Shown here: in pieces, positions 6,248 through 14,215 of the stretch
Numbering within the stretch: position 1 is the stretch's first letter
Layout: each line of letters begins with the position of its first letter
Origin: an uncultured Bacilli bacterium
GTDB taxonomy: Bacteria > Bacillota_I > Bacilli_A > RF39 > UBA660
Assembly: GCA_947625315.1 (NCBI GenBank)
Contig: CANQOE010000013.1
Coordinates: 1 to 15,258 of the forward strand
Direction of reading: 5' to 3'
DNA length: 15,258 bases
Notes under the pieces: generated by a model
What the model saw: only the letters and a program-made list of their open reading frames with translations
Database searches by the model: none
What the model was told of the DNA's origin: nothing
Made by a program: the position numbers and the translations under genes

Positions 6248-6271
6248 GTGGTACATTGTGGTAGAAAGTGG
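6248..6271 (+). promoter_or_regulatory. MraZ operator: three GTGG repeats at 10-bp spacing
   Basis: GTGG occurs at 6248, 6258 and 6268, exactly one helical turn apart, in the contexts GTGGTA, GTGGTA and GTGGGG. MraZ is known to bind tandem short repeats of the TGGG/GTGG type at roughly 10-bp spacing ahead of its own gene and to autoregulate the division cluster. Here the boxes lie just past the predicted transcription start; the last one also supplies part of the ribosome-binding site. Confidence 0.85.
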
Positions 6272-6280
6272 GGGATTAAA

Positions 6281-6709
6281 ATGTTCATGGGCGAATATCA
6301 TCATAATATTGATGAGAAAAATCGACTTGTAATACCAGCTCTTTTTCGCGATATTTTAGGTACTTCTTTTGTCGTAACTAGAGGTATTGAAAAATGCTTA
6401 TATATTTATACGCAAGAAGAATGGCAAAATATTGTGGCCAAATTAGCTAGTATTCCTTTTACGAAAAAAGATGCTCGAACATTTACAAGATCTTTCTTTT
6501 CGGCCGCTGTGGGATGTGATTTAGACCGAATTGGTCGGATAATGCTTAATCAATTTCAAAAAGAATATGCAAATATTTTAAAGGAATGTGTCATTATTGG
6601 GGCCAATGACCGAATTGAAATTTGGTCTAAAGAAAATTGGGATAAATTCAACGAAGAATATAGTGACGCTTTAGAAAGTGTTGCCGAAAATTTATTTAAT
6701 GAAGGTTAA
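6281..6709 (+). CDS. mraZ: Transcriptional regulator MraZ
   Basis: A 142-residue DNA-binding protein made of two AbrB-like half-domains. Each carries the DxxxR motif: D11-EKN-R15 in the first and D82-RIG-R86 in the second. The start MFMGEYHHNIDEKNR is nearly the same as in Bacillus MraZ, which fixes ATG 6281; the purine run GGGGGA ending at 6275 acts as ribosome-binding site. A longer in-frame reading from GTG 6248 would translate the operator repeats and is not credible. MraZ forms rings of subunits, binds the repeats in front of its own gene and represses the division operon. It is the first gene of a unit with rsmH, ftsL and the PBP, and its stop lies 1 nt before the rsmH start. Confidence 0.97.
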   Translation: MFMGEYHHNIDEKNRLVIPALFRDILGTSFVVTRGIEKCLYIYTQEEWQNIVAKLASIPFTKKDARTFTRSFFSAAVGCDLDRIGRIMLNQFQKEYANILKECVIIGANDRIEIWSKENWDKFNEEYSDALESVAENLFNEG

Positions 6710-6710
6710 G

Positions 6711-7631
6711 ATGCACTATTCAGTAATGAAAGAAGAGGTAATCGAAGCCTTAAATATTCAAGAGACAGGAATATACGTAGATGCCACACTCGGATATGCT
6801 GGTCATAGTAGCGAAATTTTAAAAAGAATTAAAAAGGGGATTCTTTTCGCCTTTGATGCGGATAAAGAAGCCATTTCTTATTCGCATCAACTACTACTTA
6901 CAATTGGTTCTAATTTTAAATTATTTCATGCTAATTTTAAAGATATGGAAAAGTATTTAAAAGATGAAAAAATTGAAGAAGTCGATGGCTATTTATTTGA
7001 TTTGGGAGTATCTTCACCCCAAATAGATAATGAAAAACGAGGCTTTAGCTTTATGAAAAACGGAAGTCTTGATATGCGAATGAATCAAGATTCTAAAATT
7101 AGCGCCCAAGATATTGTAAATAGTTATAGTGAACAATCTTTAAGAGATATTTTCTTTAAATATGGAGAAGAAAAACAAAGTCGGGTTATTGCTAAAGAAA
7201 TAATAAATGCTCGTAAACAAAAAGCTATTACGAAGACTTTAGAATTAGTTGAAGTAATAAAAAAGAGTGTGGGAGCTAATTATTTTTATAAAAATCATCC
7301 CGAAAGATTAATATTTCAAGCTTTAAGAATTGAAGTTAATCAAGAGTTATCTTCTTTAGAAATTGCTTTAGAATACGCTATAAAACATTTAAAAAAAGGA
7401 GGAAGAATTGTTGTTTTAACATTTCATTCTCTAGAAGATAGAATTGTCAAAAATATTTTTAAAAAATATAGTGAAGTTGATGAAGTATTTAAAGGTATGC
7501 CTAGTATTCCTTTAGAATATCAACCAATTATTAAAATTATAAATAAAAAAGCTATTCAAGCTAGTAATCAAGAATTACAAGAAAATTCCCGAAGTAAAAG
7601 TGCTAAAATGCGGGTAATAGAAAGGATATAA
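6711..7631 (+). CDS. rsmH: 16S rRNA (cytosine-1402-N4)-methyltransferase RsmH
   Basis: A 306-residue S-adenosylmethionine-dependent methyltransferase (formerly MraW) that modifies C1402 of 16S rRNA in the ribosomal P site. Motifs in order: the SAM-binding DATLGYAGHS (24-33), an acidic FDAD (48-51), DLGVSSPQ (97-104), RGFSF (110-114), DMRM (121-124), an inserted helical domain, FHSLEDR (238-244) and the C-terminal NSRSKSAKMRV stretch. The length is normal. I choose ATG 6711 (MHYSVMKEEV), which matches the usual short N-terminus and follows GAAGG inside the end of mraZ; an ATG at 6699 is in frame but lacks a comparable ribosome-binding site. It is tightly coupled to mraZ, and ftsL follows after 3 nt. 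Confidence 0.98.
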   Translation: MHYSVMKEEVIEALNIQETGIYVDATLGYAGHSSEILKRIKKGILFAFDADKEAISYSHQLLLTIGSNFKLFHANFKDMEKYLKDEKIEEVDGYLFDLGVSSPQIDNEKRGFSFMKNGSLDMRMNQDSKISAQDIVNSYSEQSLRDIFFKYGEEKQSRVIAKEIINARKQKAITKTLELVEVIKKSVGANYFYKNHPERLIFQALRIEVNQELSSLEIALEYAIKHLKKGGRIVVLTFHSLEDRIVKNIFKKYSEVDEVFKGMPSIPLEYQPIIKIINKKAIQASNQELQENSRSKSAKMRVIERI

Positions 7632-7634
7632 ACT

Positions 7635-7934
7635 ATGCGAACTAAAAAAGTTAAGAAAATTAAATTATTAAAAGGGGAAAAAATGATGTTTATTTTAGTA
7701 GTCTTTCTTTTAAGTGTAGTTATGCCTTCTTTATTTGTATATACGAAAGCGAGTTTATCTAATTCTAATATTGAATTAGAAAAATTAAAAAATAAAATAG
7801 AAACTCAAGAAGATAATAATGAAGCTTTAGGAATGCAAATTGATGAGTTAGCGAGTTTAGATAATATTCAAAATATTGCCAGTGCTAATGGTTTGACGTA
7901 TAATAATAGTAATATCAAAACAATTGGGGAGTAG
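7635..7934 (+). CDS. ftsL: Cell division protein FtsL
   Basis: A 99-residue single-pass membrane protein. A very basic cytoplasmic tail (KKVKKIKLLKGEK) is followed by one helix at about 17-37 and an external coiled coil at about 40-72 (ELEKLKNKIETQ). The final segment reads ASLDNIQNIASANGLTY, the usual FtsL ending. FtsL works with DivIC/FtsB to activate the FtsW-PBP septal synthase. The primary sequence is weakly conserved in this family, so the call rests on size, topology, the ending and its place between rsmH and the division PBP. The ATG at 7635 follows GAAAGGA with 8 nt spacing. Confidence 0.92.
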   Translation: MRTKKVKKIKLLKGEKMMFILVVFLLSVVMPSLFVYTKASLSNSNIELEKLKNKIETQEDNNEALGMQIDELASLDNIQNIASANGLTYNNSNIKTIGE

Positions 7935-7942
7935 GTGGAAAT

Positions 7943-10009
7943 ATGAAAATAAGTAGAGTAAAGATTCCTAAGCTTTTTCTAGTTATTTTTTTTATCTTAT
8001 TTATTTTAATAATTATTAAACTATCTTATGTAGCTTTAGCTAAAAATGTAGAAGGATATAATTTAACTGAATTTGCTAATAATCGCAATACTGTAGAAAA
8101 AGTATTATATGCTCAAAGAGGAAATATATATGATGTCAATGGGGAAACTATTGCCCAAAATGCAAATTCTTATACTTTGGTAGCAATTTTAAGTGAAACA
8201 AGAGAAGACCATGTAGTAGATAAAGAAGCAACAGCGCAAGCTTTAGCCCAAGTTTTAGATTTAGAATATGATTATGTTTTAGAACGTTTAAATAAACAAG
8301 GTTATCAAGTAGAATTTGGAACTAAAGGACGCAATATCAGTGAAAATAAAAAACAAGAAATTGAAGCTTTAAATTTACCGGGAATTGAATTTGTCGAAGG
8401 AGTTAAAAGATATTATAAAAAAGGCAAAATGGCTTCTTATGTTGTCGGCTATGCCAAAGAAAATGATGATGGTGAAATAGTTGGGGAAATGGGTGTAGAA
8501 TATTATTATAATAATATTTTAAAAGGTAAAGATGGTTTAACTATTTATCAAAAAGATGGGGCTGGTTATCAAATGGGGGAAGCTATTACGACTGACCCTG
8601 TAAGTGGAAGTGATATTTATTTAACAATTGATTCCCAAATTCAATTAATTGTTGAAGATGCTATTAAAAAATTAGAAAATTATCGAATGGATTGGGTTAC
8701 TTTAAATGTAATGGATGCTAATACAGGAGCTATTGTAGCTTCTTCAGCTTCTCCTAATTTTAATCCCAATACTTTAGAAGGTTTAGAAAGTTATGTCAAT
8801 CCTTTAGTAGGTTATGCTTATGAACCAGGTTCGACAATGAAAATATTTTCTTGGTTGGCGGCGATTGAAAATGATGTTTACAATGGGCAAGAAAAATATA
8901 AATCCGGAACTGTTAAAGTTGGGGGAGTAACAATAAAAGATTTTAATAATGTCGGATGGGGCGAAATTACTTATGATAAAGGTTTTGCTTATTCTTCCAA
9001 TGTAGCCGCGACTAATTTAGCTTTCCGGTTAGGCTCTCAAAAATTAGGGGATTTCTATCGGTCTTTAGGTTTTGGCGAAAAAACTAATATTGATTTACCA
9101 GGGGAAGAAAGTGGTGTAATTCGCATTAATTATGATACCGAACTTGCTAATGCTTCTTTTGGGCAAGGTATTATGACTACTCCTATTCAAAATTTACAAG
9201 CTTTAAGTATTTTAACTAATGAAGGAGTAATGTTAAAACCTTATATCATTTCCAAAATTGTTGACCAAGATGGCAAAGTAACTTTTGAAGCACAAAGAGA
9301 AGAATTAGGTAAAAAAGTAGCAAGTGATTCTGTAGATAAAATTCGCAGTTTGATGCATGATGTTGTTTATGCGGGAACTTCAAATATTTGGCAAACTAAT
9401 AATGTTTCTTTAATTGGAAAGACTGGTACTGCTCAAATTGCTAGTCCAAATGGAGGTTATTTAACTGGTTCTAATGATTATATTTATTCATTCGCGGGTA
9501 TTTTTCCTGAAGAAAACTCTCGTTATATCTTTTATGTATCGGCTAAAAAACTCGAAGGGGGAGCAGTTAGTTTATCCAAAGTAATAACCGATATGGTCGA
9601 AAGTATTGCTAATTATGCTAATATTACCGATACTAAAACCCCTGTAGATGAAACAAAACTAATTAATTTAGATAATTATTTAAGTGGTGATGTTTTAAAA
9701 GCGCAAGAAAAATTAACCGCTTTAGGTTTAAATGTTGTAACTATTGGAAATAAATCTACGATTATTAATCAATATCCTTTAAAAAATAGTACCGTATTAA
9801 AGGGTAGTAAAGTATTTTTACTTACTGATAAAGAAGAAATACCAATGCTTGATATTAAAGGTTGGAGTAGTAATGAAGTAATTAGTTTTTGTAATTTAAT
9901 TGGTTTAAAATATAAATTTAATGGTTATGGAAGAGTAGATAGCTTTAATATAGAGGTTGGTAGTATTATTGATTTAAATAGTACTTTAGAAGTTAATTTA
10001 AGTACATAA
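7943..10009 (+). CDS. pbpB: Class B penicillin-binding protein with two PASTA domains (septal transpeptidase)
   Basis: A 688-residue septal peptidoglycan transpeptidase, the expected partner of FtsW. It has one membrane anchor (about 11-31), a dimerisation/pedestal domain (about 55-225, including the RGNIYDVNG start motif) and a transpeptidase domain. The three active-site motifs are S297-T-M-K300 (nucleophile S297), S351-S-N353 and K493-T-G495. Two PASTA repeats follow, about 573-630 and 633-688, as in PBP2x, PBP2b-like and SpoVD proteins. The second PASTA is more divergent. Position after ftsL in the mraZ operon points to the vegetative division enzyme; SpoVD is a close alternative. The ATG at 7943 follows AGGTGG and lies 8 nt past ftsL. 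No terminator follows before the next small gene. Confidence 0.96.
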   Translation: MKISRVKIPKLFLVIFFILFILIIIKLSYVALAKNVEGYNLTEFANNRNTVEKVLYAQRGNIYDVNGETIAQNANSYTLVAILSETREDHVVDKEATAQALAQVLDLEYDYVLERLNKQGYQVEFGTKGRNISENKKQEIEALNLPGIEFVEGVKRYYKKGKMASYVVGYAKENDDGEIVGEMGVEYYYNNILKGKDGLTIYQKDGAGYQMGEAITTDPVSGSDIYLTIDSQIQLIVEDAIKKLENYRMDWVTLNVMDANTGAIVASSASPNFNPNTLEGLESYVNPLVGYAYEPGSTMKIFSWLAAIENDVYNGQEKYKSGTVKVGGVTIKDFNNVGWGEITYDKGFAYSSNVAATNLAFRLGSQKLGDFYRSLGFGEKTNIDLPGEESGVIRINYDTELANASFGQGIMTTPIQNLQALSILTNEGVMLKPYIISKIVDQDGKVTFEAQREELGKKVASDSVDKIRSLMHDVVYAGTSNIWQTNNVSLIGKTGTAQIASPNGGYLTGSNDYIYSFAGIFPEENSRYIFYVSAKKLEGGAVSLSKVITDMVESIANYANITDTKTPVDETKLINLDNYLSGDVLKAQEKLTALGLNVVTIGNKSTIINQYPLKNSTVLKGSKVFLLTDKEEIPMLDIKGWSSNEVISFCNLIGLKYKFNGYGRVDSFNIEVGSIIDLNSTLEVNLST

Positions 10010-10048
10010 AATAAAGTAATTTCTTCATACTAATAAGGGTGAAGATTA

Positions 10049-10231
10049 ATGCTTAATAAAAATGATTATGCCAATGCTTATCAAGAAAATAATGACCAAA
10101 TAAATTTTTTAAAGTTTGGTTTATTAAATGAATATGGAGAACAAATAGAACGTTTTAGGGAATCTTATAATATCAATGATATTATTAAAAAAAGATGTAA
10201 ACAACGTTTTGAAAATCGAAAAAGCCAATAA
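10049..10231 (+). CDS. Small hypothetical protein
   Basis: A 60-residue, hydrophilic and probably soluble helical protein that I do not recognise. It has no signal peptide or membrane segment; the N-terminal half is Asn/Gln/acidic (YQENNDQINF) and the end is strongly basic (IIKKRCKQRFENRK). It has a good ribosome-binding site, AGGGTGA, 7 nt before ATG 10049, and codon use like its neighbours, which favours a real gene. It lies 39 nt after the PBP without an obvious promoter, so it is probably the last gene of the division operon. Its basic tail could bind nucleic acid or an acidic partner, but that is a guess. Confidence 0.6.
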   Translation: MLNKNDYANAYQENNDQINFLKFGLLNEYGEQIERFRESYNINDIIKKRCKQRFENRKSQ

Positions 10232-10248
10232 AAAAATGGTCTTTTTTT
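10219..10248 (+). terminator. Weak terminator-like hairpin after the small gene
   Basis: GCCA (10224-10227) can pair with TGGT (10237-10240) inside flanking A/T tracts that extend the stem past one mismatch, and seven T (10242-10248) follow. The stem is short, so termination may be partial and could allow reading into dnaG. Confidence 0.45.
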
Positions 10249-10309
10249 AGTTAAAAATGGTAAAAAATGGGGAAAATTAGCAATTTTTTTAAAAAATTAA
10301 CAAAAAAAT

Positions 10310-10346
10310 AAAGGAAATCAGGGGGGTACGGGAAATATATTATAAT
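10310..10346 (+). promoter_or_regulatory. Promoter region of the dnaG-rpoD-trmK operon
   Basis: A perfect -10 box TATAAT lies at 10341-10346, 33 nt before the dnaG start, but the region 17 bp upstream is G-rich and has no -35 box. Overlapping it, AAAGGAAAT (10310-10318) and GGGAAATAT (10330-10338), 11 nt apart, match the sigma-H pattern RNAGGAWWW / RNNGAATWW at all but one constrained position. Which factor reads it cannot be told from sequence. Confidence 0.5.
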
Positions 10347-10378
10347 GTAGGTAAATTTTTTAGGAGGTGATAAACTTC

Positions 10379-12121
10379 ATGAATAATGGTTATAATATTG
10401 AAGAAATACGGCAAAAAGCAAATATTATTGATGTAATAACAAGCTATGATATTCCTTTAACTTTAAAAGGGAAAAATTATTTTGGAATTTGTCCTTTTCA
10501 TGAAGACCATTCCCCAAGTATGAGTGTATCACCTTCTAAACAAATATATAAATGCTTTTCTTGTGGGGCAGCTGGAAATGTTTTTACTTTTGTGAAAAAC
10601 TATGAAAATGTGTCTTTTTTAGAAGCTGTTAAAATTGTGGCCGATAAATGTGGTTTAGCTTTTAATATTAAACTTAAAAGAGAAACTAATAACCAAAATA
10701 AATTAGAATATGAAATAATGGATTTAGCTTTAAAGTTTTATCATAATAATATTTATACTAAAGAAGCAACAAAAGCTAAAGAATATTTATTAAATAGAGA
10801 TTTAAGGGAAGAAGATATTAAAACCTTTGAACTAGGATATGCTCCTTTAAATGGGCAAGCTTTAACTAAATTAATGTTAAGTAAAGGTTACAGGGAAGAA
10901 GTCTTAGATAATTTAGGCTTAATTAAAAACAATGATTTTAATCCAAGTGATTTATTTATTGATAGAGTGATGTTTCCGATTCACGATTTAGAAGGAAGAG
11001 TTGTAGGATTTACAGCTAGAGCTTTAAATGATACTAAAATAGCTAAGTATTTAAATTCTAAAGAAAATGTTATCTTTAAAAAAGGAGATATATTATTTAA
11101 TTATCATCGAGCTTTAAAAGAAATAAAAAGACAAAAGACTATTATAATCGTGGAAGGTAATATGGATGCAATAAGGCTTTATATTAATGATTTTAAAAAT
11201 GTTGTAGCTTTAATGGGCACTGCTTTAACCGATAAACAAATGGAAATTATTAAAAGTAATCGCTCTAAAGTTATATTAATGCTTGATAATGATGAAGCTG
11301 GAGAAAATGCTACTTTGAGTGTTGGAGAAGCTTTAGAAAAGAATAATATTGAAACTTTAGTTGTCCGTTTAAGTAATGAAAAAGACCCCGATAGTTATAT
11401 CGTTAAAGAAGGGGTAGAAGCAATGCAGAATGCTTTAGCTAATCCTTTAAGTTTTTTAGATTTTAAACTTAATTATTATAAAAAGAATAAAGATCTAAAT
11501 AAAGCTAGTGATTTAGTTAGTTATGTTAAAGAAATAATTGGTAATCTTAAAAATGTGGAAGATAATCTAACTAAAGAAATTACAATTAAGAAATTAAGTG
11601 AAGAATACGATATTGATATTAATATTTTAAAAAAAGAACTAGCCGTGCAAAATAGTCCTCCGAAAAAAGAAAAAGAAGTTAAAGTTGTTAAAAATAAATT
11701 GAGTAAATATGAACTTGCGGCTTCCAATATTTTGTATTATATGATGAATGATTTAAAATTTGTTTATAAATTTCAAAAAGAATTAGGTTATTTTCAAATT
11801 AAAGAATATCGTAGTTTAGCTAATGAAATAATCTATTTTGGAGAAAAGAATAAAGAAATAAATATGGCGGATTTTATGTCATTTATTGCCACCAAAGATT
11901 ATATTTATGATTTTGTTTTAGAAATTATTAACAGAGTAAATGTTGAAGATTTACAAATGAATGATTTTACTAATTATTTAAAAATATGTCAAGAAGAAAT
12001 GCAAAAACAAAAAATAGCTCAATTAAAAAAAGAAATAGAAGAAGAGTTAGATCCTAATAAAGAAATGGAATTAGCTCAAAAATTAATAGAAATTAAAAAA
12101 GGATGTGTTAAAAATGAATGA
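10379..12121 (+). CDS. dnaG: DNA primase DnaG
   Basis: A 580-residue primase that makes RNA primers at the replication fork and binds the replicative helicase. The N-terminal CHC2-type zinc finger has C38, H41, C59 and C62. The central catalytic part includes the [19 protein letters not shown] core, and the TOPRIM fold has E259 (VEGNMD) and D303/D305 (DND) as the metal-binding acids. The C-terminal 150 residues are helical and correspond to the helicase-binding domain. The length is close to the Bacillus protein. I start at ATG 10379 because AGGAGGTGA (10362-10370) is 8 nt upstream; an in-frame GTG at 10367 lies within that site. The stop is TGA and overlaps the start of rpoD by 8 nt, implying coupled translation of the two. 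Confidence 0.97.
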   Translation: MNNGYNIEEIRQKANIIDVITSYDIPLTLKGKNYFGICPFHEDHSPSMSVSPSKQIYKCFSCGAAGNVFTFVKNYENVSFLEAVKIVADKCGLAFNIKLKRETNNQNKLEYEIMDLALKFYHNNIYTKEATKAKEYLLNRDLREEDIKTFELGYAPLNGQALTKLMLSKGYREEVLDNLGLIKNNDFNPSDLFIDRVMFPIHDLEGRVVGFTARALNDTKIAKYLNSKENVIFKKGDILFNYHRALKEIKRQKTIIIVEGNMDAIRLYINDFKNVVALMGTALTDKQMEIIKSNRSKVILMLDNDEAGENATLSVGEALEKNNIETLVVRLSNEKDPDSYIVKEGVEAMQNALANPLSFLDFKLNYYKKNKDLNKASDLVSYVKEIIGNLKNVEDNLTKEITIKKLSEEYDIDINILKKELAVQNSPPKKEKEVKVVKNKLSKYELAASNILYYMMNDLKFVYKFQKELGYFQIKEYRSLANEIIYFGEKNKEINMADFMSFIATKDYIYDFVLEIINRVNVEDLQMNDFTNYLKICQEEMQKQKIAQLKKEIEEELDPNKEMELAQKLIEIKKGCVKNE

Positions 12122-13241
12122 AGAAGAACAAGTAAAACAAATTGAAGAAATTAAAACTTTAGAAGAAAGAGAAAAAGAATTAATCGAACTTGGTAAAGAA
12201 CAACATTATGTAACTTATGAACAAATAGCTGAAATTTTAAAAGGCTTAGAAGTTGATAATGATTCTTTAGATGAATTATATAATAACTTAATGGAAAATG
12301 ATATTCAAGTTATTAGTGAAGAAGAGGAAGCTGGAGAAGATGGAGGAATTAATCCGATACTTGATGAAGAACCTATTTTACTTGATGATGCCGAATTAAC
12401 GAAAGATATCAATATTAATGACCCTGTTCGGATGTATTTAAAAGAAATAGGACGCATAAGCTTATTATCGCCCGAAGAAGAATTAGAGTTAAGTGAAAAA
12501 GTTGCTCAAGGTGATGAAGAAGCTATCAATAAACTAGCTGAATCTAATTTACGTTTAGTTGTTTCCATTGCCAAAAGATATGTAGGTAGAGGTTTACTTT
12601 TCTTAGATTTAATTCAAGAAGGTAATATTGGTTTAATGAAAGCGGTTGATAAATTCGATAGTGATAAAGGTTATAAATTTTCAACTTATGCTACTTGGTG
12701 GATCAGACAAGCCATTACGCGTGCTTTAGCCGACCAAGCCAGAACTATTAGGGTTCCTGTTCATATGGTAGAAACCATTAATAAAATGAGTAGAGTTCAA
12801 AGACAATTAACCCTAGAATTAAATAGAGAACCAACTGAAGAAGAATTAGCTAAAAAAATGAATATCAGCATTGATAAGGTTCGCGAAGTTATTAAAATAA
12901 GTCAAGAACCAGTATCTTTAGAAACTCCAATTGGGGAAGAAGATGATTCGCATTTAGGAGATTTTATTAAAGATGAATCTAGTATGTCTCCCGAAGAATA
13001 TGCCACAAATGAAATATTAAAAGAAGAAATTAGAGGAGTTTTACAAACTTTACAAATAAGAGAACAAGAAGTCTTAGAATTACGTTTTGGTTTAGTTGAT
13101 GGTACTTGTCATACTTTAGAAGAAGTTGGTAAAAGATTTAATGTTACCAGAGAGCGTATTAGACAAATAGAGGCTAAAGCTTTAAGAAAGTTAAGACATC
13201 CTTCAAGAGCTAAAAAGCTAAAAGATTTCCTAGCGGACTAA
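12114..13241 (+). CDS. rpoD: RNA polymerase primary sigma factor (sigma-A / RpoD)
   Basis: A 375-residue sigma-70 protein, similar in size to Bacillus SigA. A short acidic region 1.1 (about 25-95) precedes region 1.2 ([21 protein letters not shown], from about 102 on), region 2 with the core-binding [18 protein letters not shown] and the -10 recognition segment [15 protein letters not shown], region 3, and region 4 with the -35 helix-turn-helix [20 protein letters not shown]. Recognition segments look canonical, which agrees with the TTGACA/TATAAT-type promoters seen here. I choose ATG 12114 because AAAGGA (12098-12103) is 10 nt upstream; an in-frame GTG at 12105 falls next to that site. It overlaps dnaG by 8 nt. 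The dnaG-rpoD order is the conserved macromolecular-synthesis operon, here without rpsU. Confidence 0.98.
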   Translation: MNEEEQVKQIEEIKTLEEREKELIELGKEQHYVTYEQIAEILKGLEVDNDSLDELYNNLMENDIQVISEEEEAGEDGGINPILDEEPILLDDAELTKDININDPVRMYLKEIGRISLLSPEEELELSEKVAQGDEEAINKLAESNLRLVVSIAKRYVGRGLLFLDLIQEGNIGLMKAVDKFDSDKGYKFSTYATWWIRQAITRALADQARTIRVPVHMVETINKMSRVQRQLTLELNREPTEEELAKKMNISIDKVREVIKISQEPVSLETPIGEEDDSHLGDFIKDESSMSPEEYATNEILKEEIRGVLQTLQIREQEVLELRFGLVDGTCHTLEEVGKRFNVTRERIRQIEAKALRKLRHPSRAKKLKDFLAD

Positions 13242-13246
13242 TATAT

Positions 13247-13891
13247 ATGTTAAATAAAAAATTAAAGGCTATTGCTAAGTTAATAAATAAAGAAGATATC
13301 GTCTTAGATACTTGTTGTGATCATGCCTATTTAGCTATTTATTTAAAAAAGAATAATTTAGCTAAAGAGGTATATGCCTCAGATATTAGTGCGGAGGCTT
13401 TAAAGGGAGCTATTAAAAATATAGAAGAAGCTAAAGTAGATATTAAAACTTATTTAGCCGATGGTTTTAAAAATATTGCTAATAAGACAATTAACACGGT
13501 AGTTATCGCGGGAGTTGGGGAAAATGTTGTTAAAAATATTTTGACTAAGATACCCGATAATATTTCCAAAATTATTATTAGTAGTAATAATCGTCATTAT
13601 GAAATAAGAAAAAGATTAGCTCAATTAAATTTTAAATTAACTTATGAAGAAGTAGTTGAAGAAAATAAGAAATTTTATCCAATTATGGTCTATGTAAAGG
13701 GTCAGGATAATTTAAGTAAACAATCTTTAAGATATGGTATTAGTAATAATAAGGAGTATTTTAAATATTTATTAACCAAAGAAAAAGAAATATTAAATAA
13801 TATTCCTTTAAGACACTTTAAAGAAAGATTTAGGCATTTATTAAATATTTATACTTTAAAAAGGCTTATAAAAAGAAACGTGGAGCATTAA
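13247..13891 (+). CDS. trmK: tRNA (adenine-22-N1)-methyltransferase TrmK
   Basis: A 214-residue Rossmann-fold methyltransferase of the TrmK (YqfN) family, which makes m1A22 in tRNAs such as those for serine and tyrosine. It lies directly after rpoD, its usual Bacillus neighbourhood. Recognisable parts are motif I, VLDTCCDHAYL (19-29); a DIS acid at 46-48; the IAGVGENVVKNIL segment (87-99), which replaces the usual IAGMGG; and SSNNRHYEIRKRL, equivalent to the LQPN segment of relatives. Two positions are unusual: the motif I glycine is cysteine, and the GMGG glycine pair is partly lost. The C-terminal helical domain is shorter than in Bacillus. The ATG at 13247 is 5 nt past rpoD with only a weak ribosome-binding site, so translation is probably coupled. 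Its 3' end overlaps the convergent gene by 26 nt. Confidence 0.88.
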   Translation: MLNKKLKAIAKLINKEDIVLDTCCDHAYLAIYLKKNNLAKEVYASDISAEALKGAIKNIEEAKVDIKTYLADGFKNIANKTINTVVIAGVGENVVKNILTKIPDNISKIIISSNNRHYEIRKRLAQLNFKLTYEEVVEENKKFYPIMVYVKGQDNLSKQSLRYGISNNKEYFKYLLTKEKEILNNIPLRHFKERFRHLLNIYTLKRLIKRNVEH

Positions 13892-14150
13892 CTTTTGGGA
13901 TAGATGTTACTTGATTAGTTATGGTATTAGAAGAAGTTTTAGAATTGACTTCTTTTTTTATAGTTGTTTTCGAATTATTTTGGGGTTTATTAAATTCTTT
14001 AAAAACACTTAAAATAGTTTTAGCATTGTTAATCATAGGTTTGGCTTCTTTATAAAGGGGAATTATTTGATTTGCTACACTTAAAGTTTTAGAGATACCT
14101 GATATTACTTTACCTAAAGTTAAACCAGTCGAAATAGAATTACCAAACAT
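13866..14150 (-). CDS. YqfQ/VrrA-like protein
   Basis: A 94-residue protein. The N-terminal half (about 5-54) has short amphipathic helices; the segment ANQIIPLYKEAKPMINNAKTILSVFKEF resembles the core of the YqfQ/VrrA family, in which repeated P-M/V turns punctuate helices. The second half is a Lys/Ser/Thr/Asn-rich, disordered tail. In Bacillus yqfQ lies in the same neighbourhood (sigA, trmK, yqfO, yqfP, yqfQ), so position next to trmK strengthens the call. No biochemical role is established. The ATG at 14150 follows AGGTGAT with good spacing. The gene is convergent with trmK, overlaps its end by 26 nt, and its tail-coding DNA carries a plus-strand terminator. Confidence 0.72.
   Translation of the reverse strand: MFGNSISTGLTLGKVISGISKTLSVANQIIPLYKEAKPMINNAKTILSVFKEFNKPQNNSKTTIKKEVNSKTSSNTITNQVTSIPKVNAPRFFL
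13931..13959 (+). terminator. Terminator of the dnaG-rpoD-trmK operon inside the convergent yqfQ-like gene
   Basis: AAGAAGT (13931-13937) pairs perfectly with ACTTCTT (13948-13954) around a 10-nt loop, followed by further T to 13959. It lies 40 nt past the trmK stop and within the reverse-strand codons for the Lys/Ser/Thr-rich tail of the yqfQ-like protein. Confidence 0.7.
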
Positions 14151-14215
14151 AGTTTAATCACCTATAAATAATATATGATAAATTCATTAAAAAATGAAAA
14201 GTAGTTAATTTAAGC

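Noticed and set aside
6248..6280. N-terminal extension of mraZ from GTG 6248
   Set aside because: It would translate the MraZ operator repeats; the ATG at 6281 gives the family's conserved MFMGEY start.
11521..11727. Open frame of 68 codons on the minus strand inside dnaG
   Set aside because: Antisense shadow of the conserved primase; Ser/Leu/Phe-rich composition is what reverse reading of Lys/Glu-rich coding DNA gives.
14183..14198. TTCATT-AAAA-AATGAA inverted repeat between yqfQ-like gene and tRNA
   Set aside because: A/T-only hairpin with no convergent gene to terminate; such repeats arise easily in this composition. It may overlap a promoter but cannot be called an operator.
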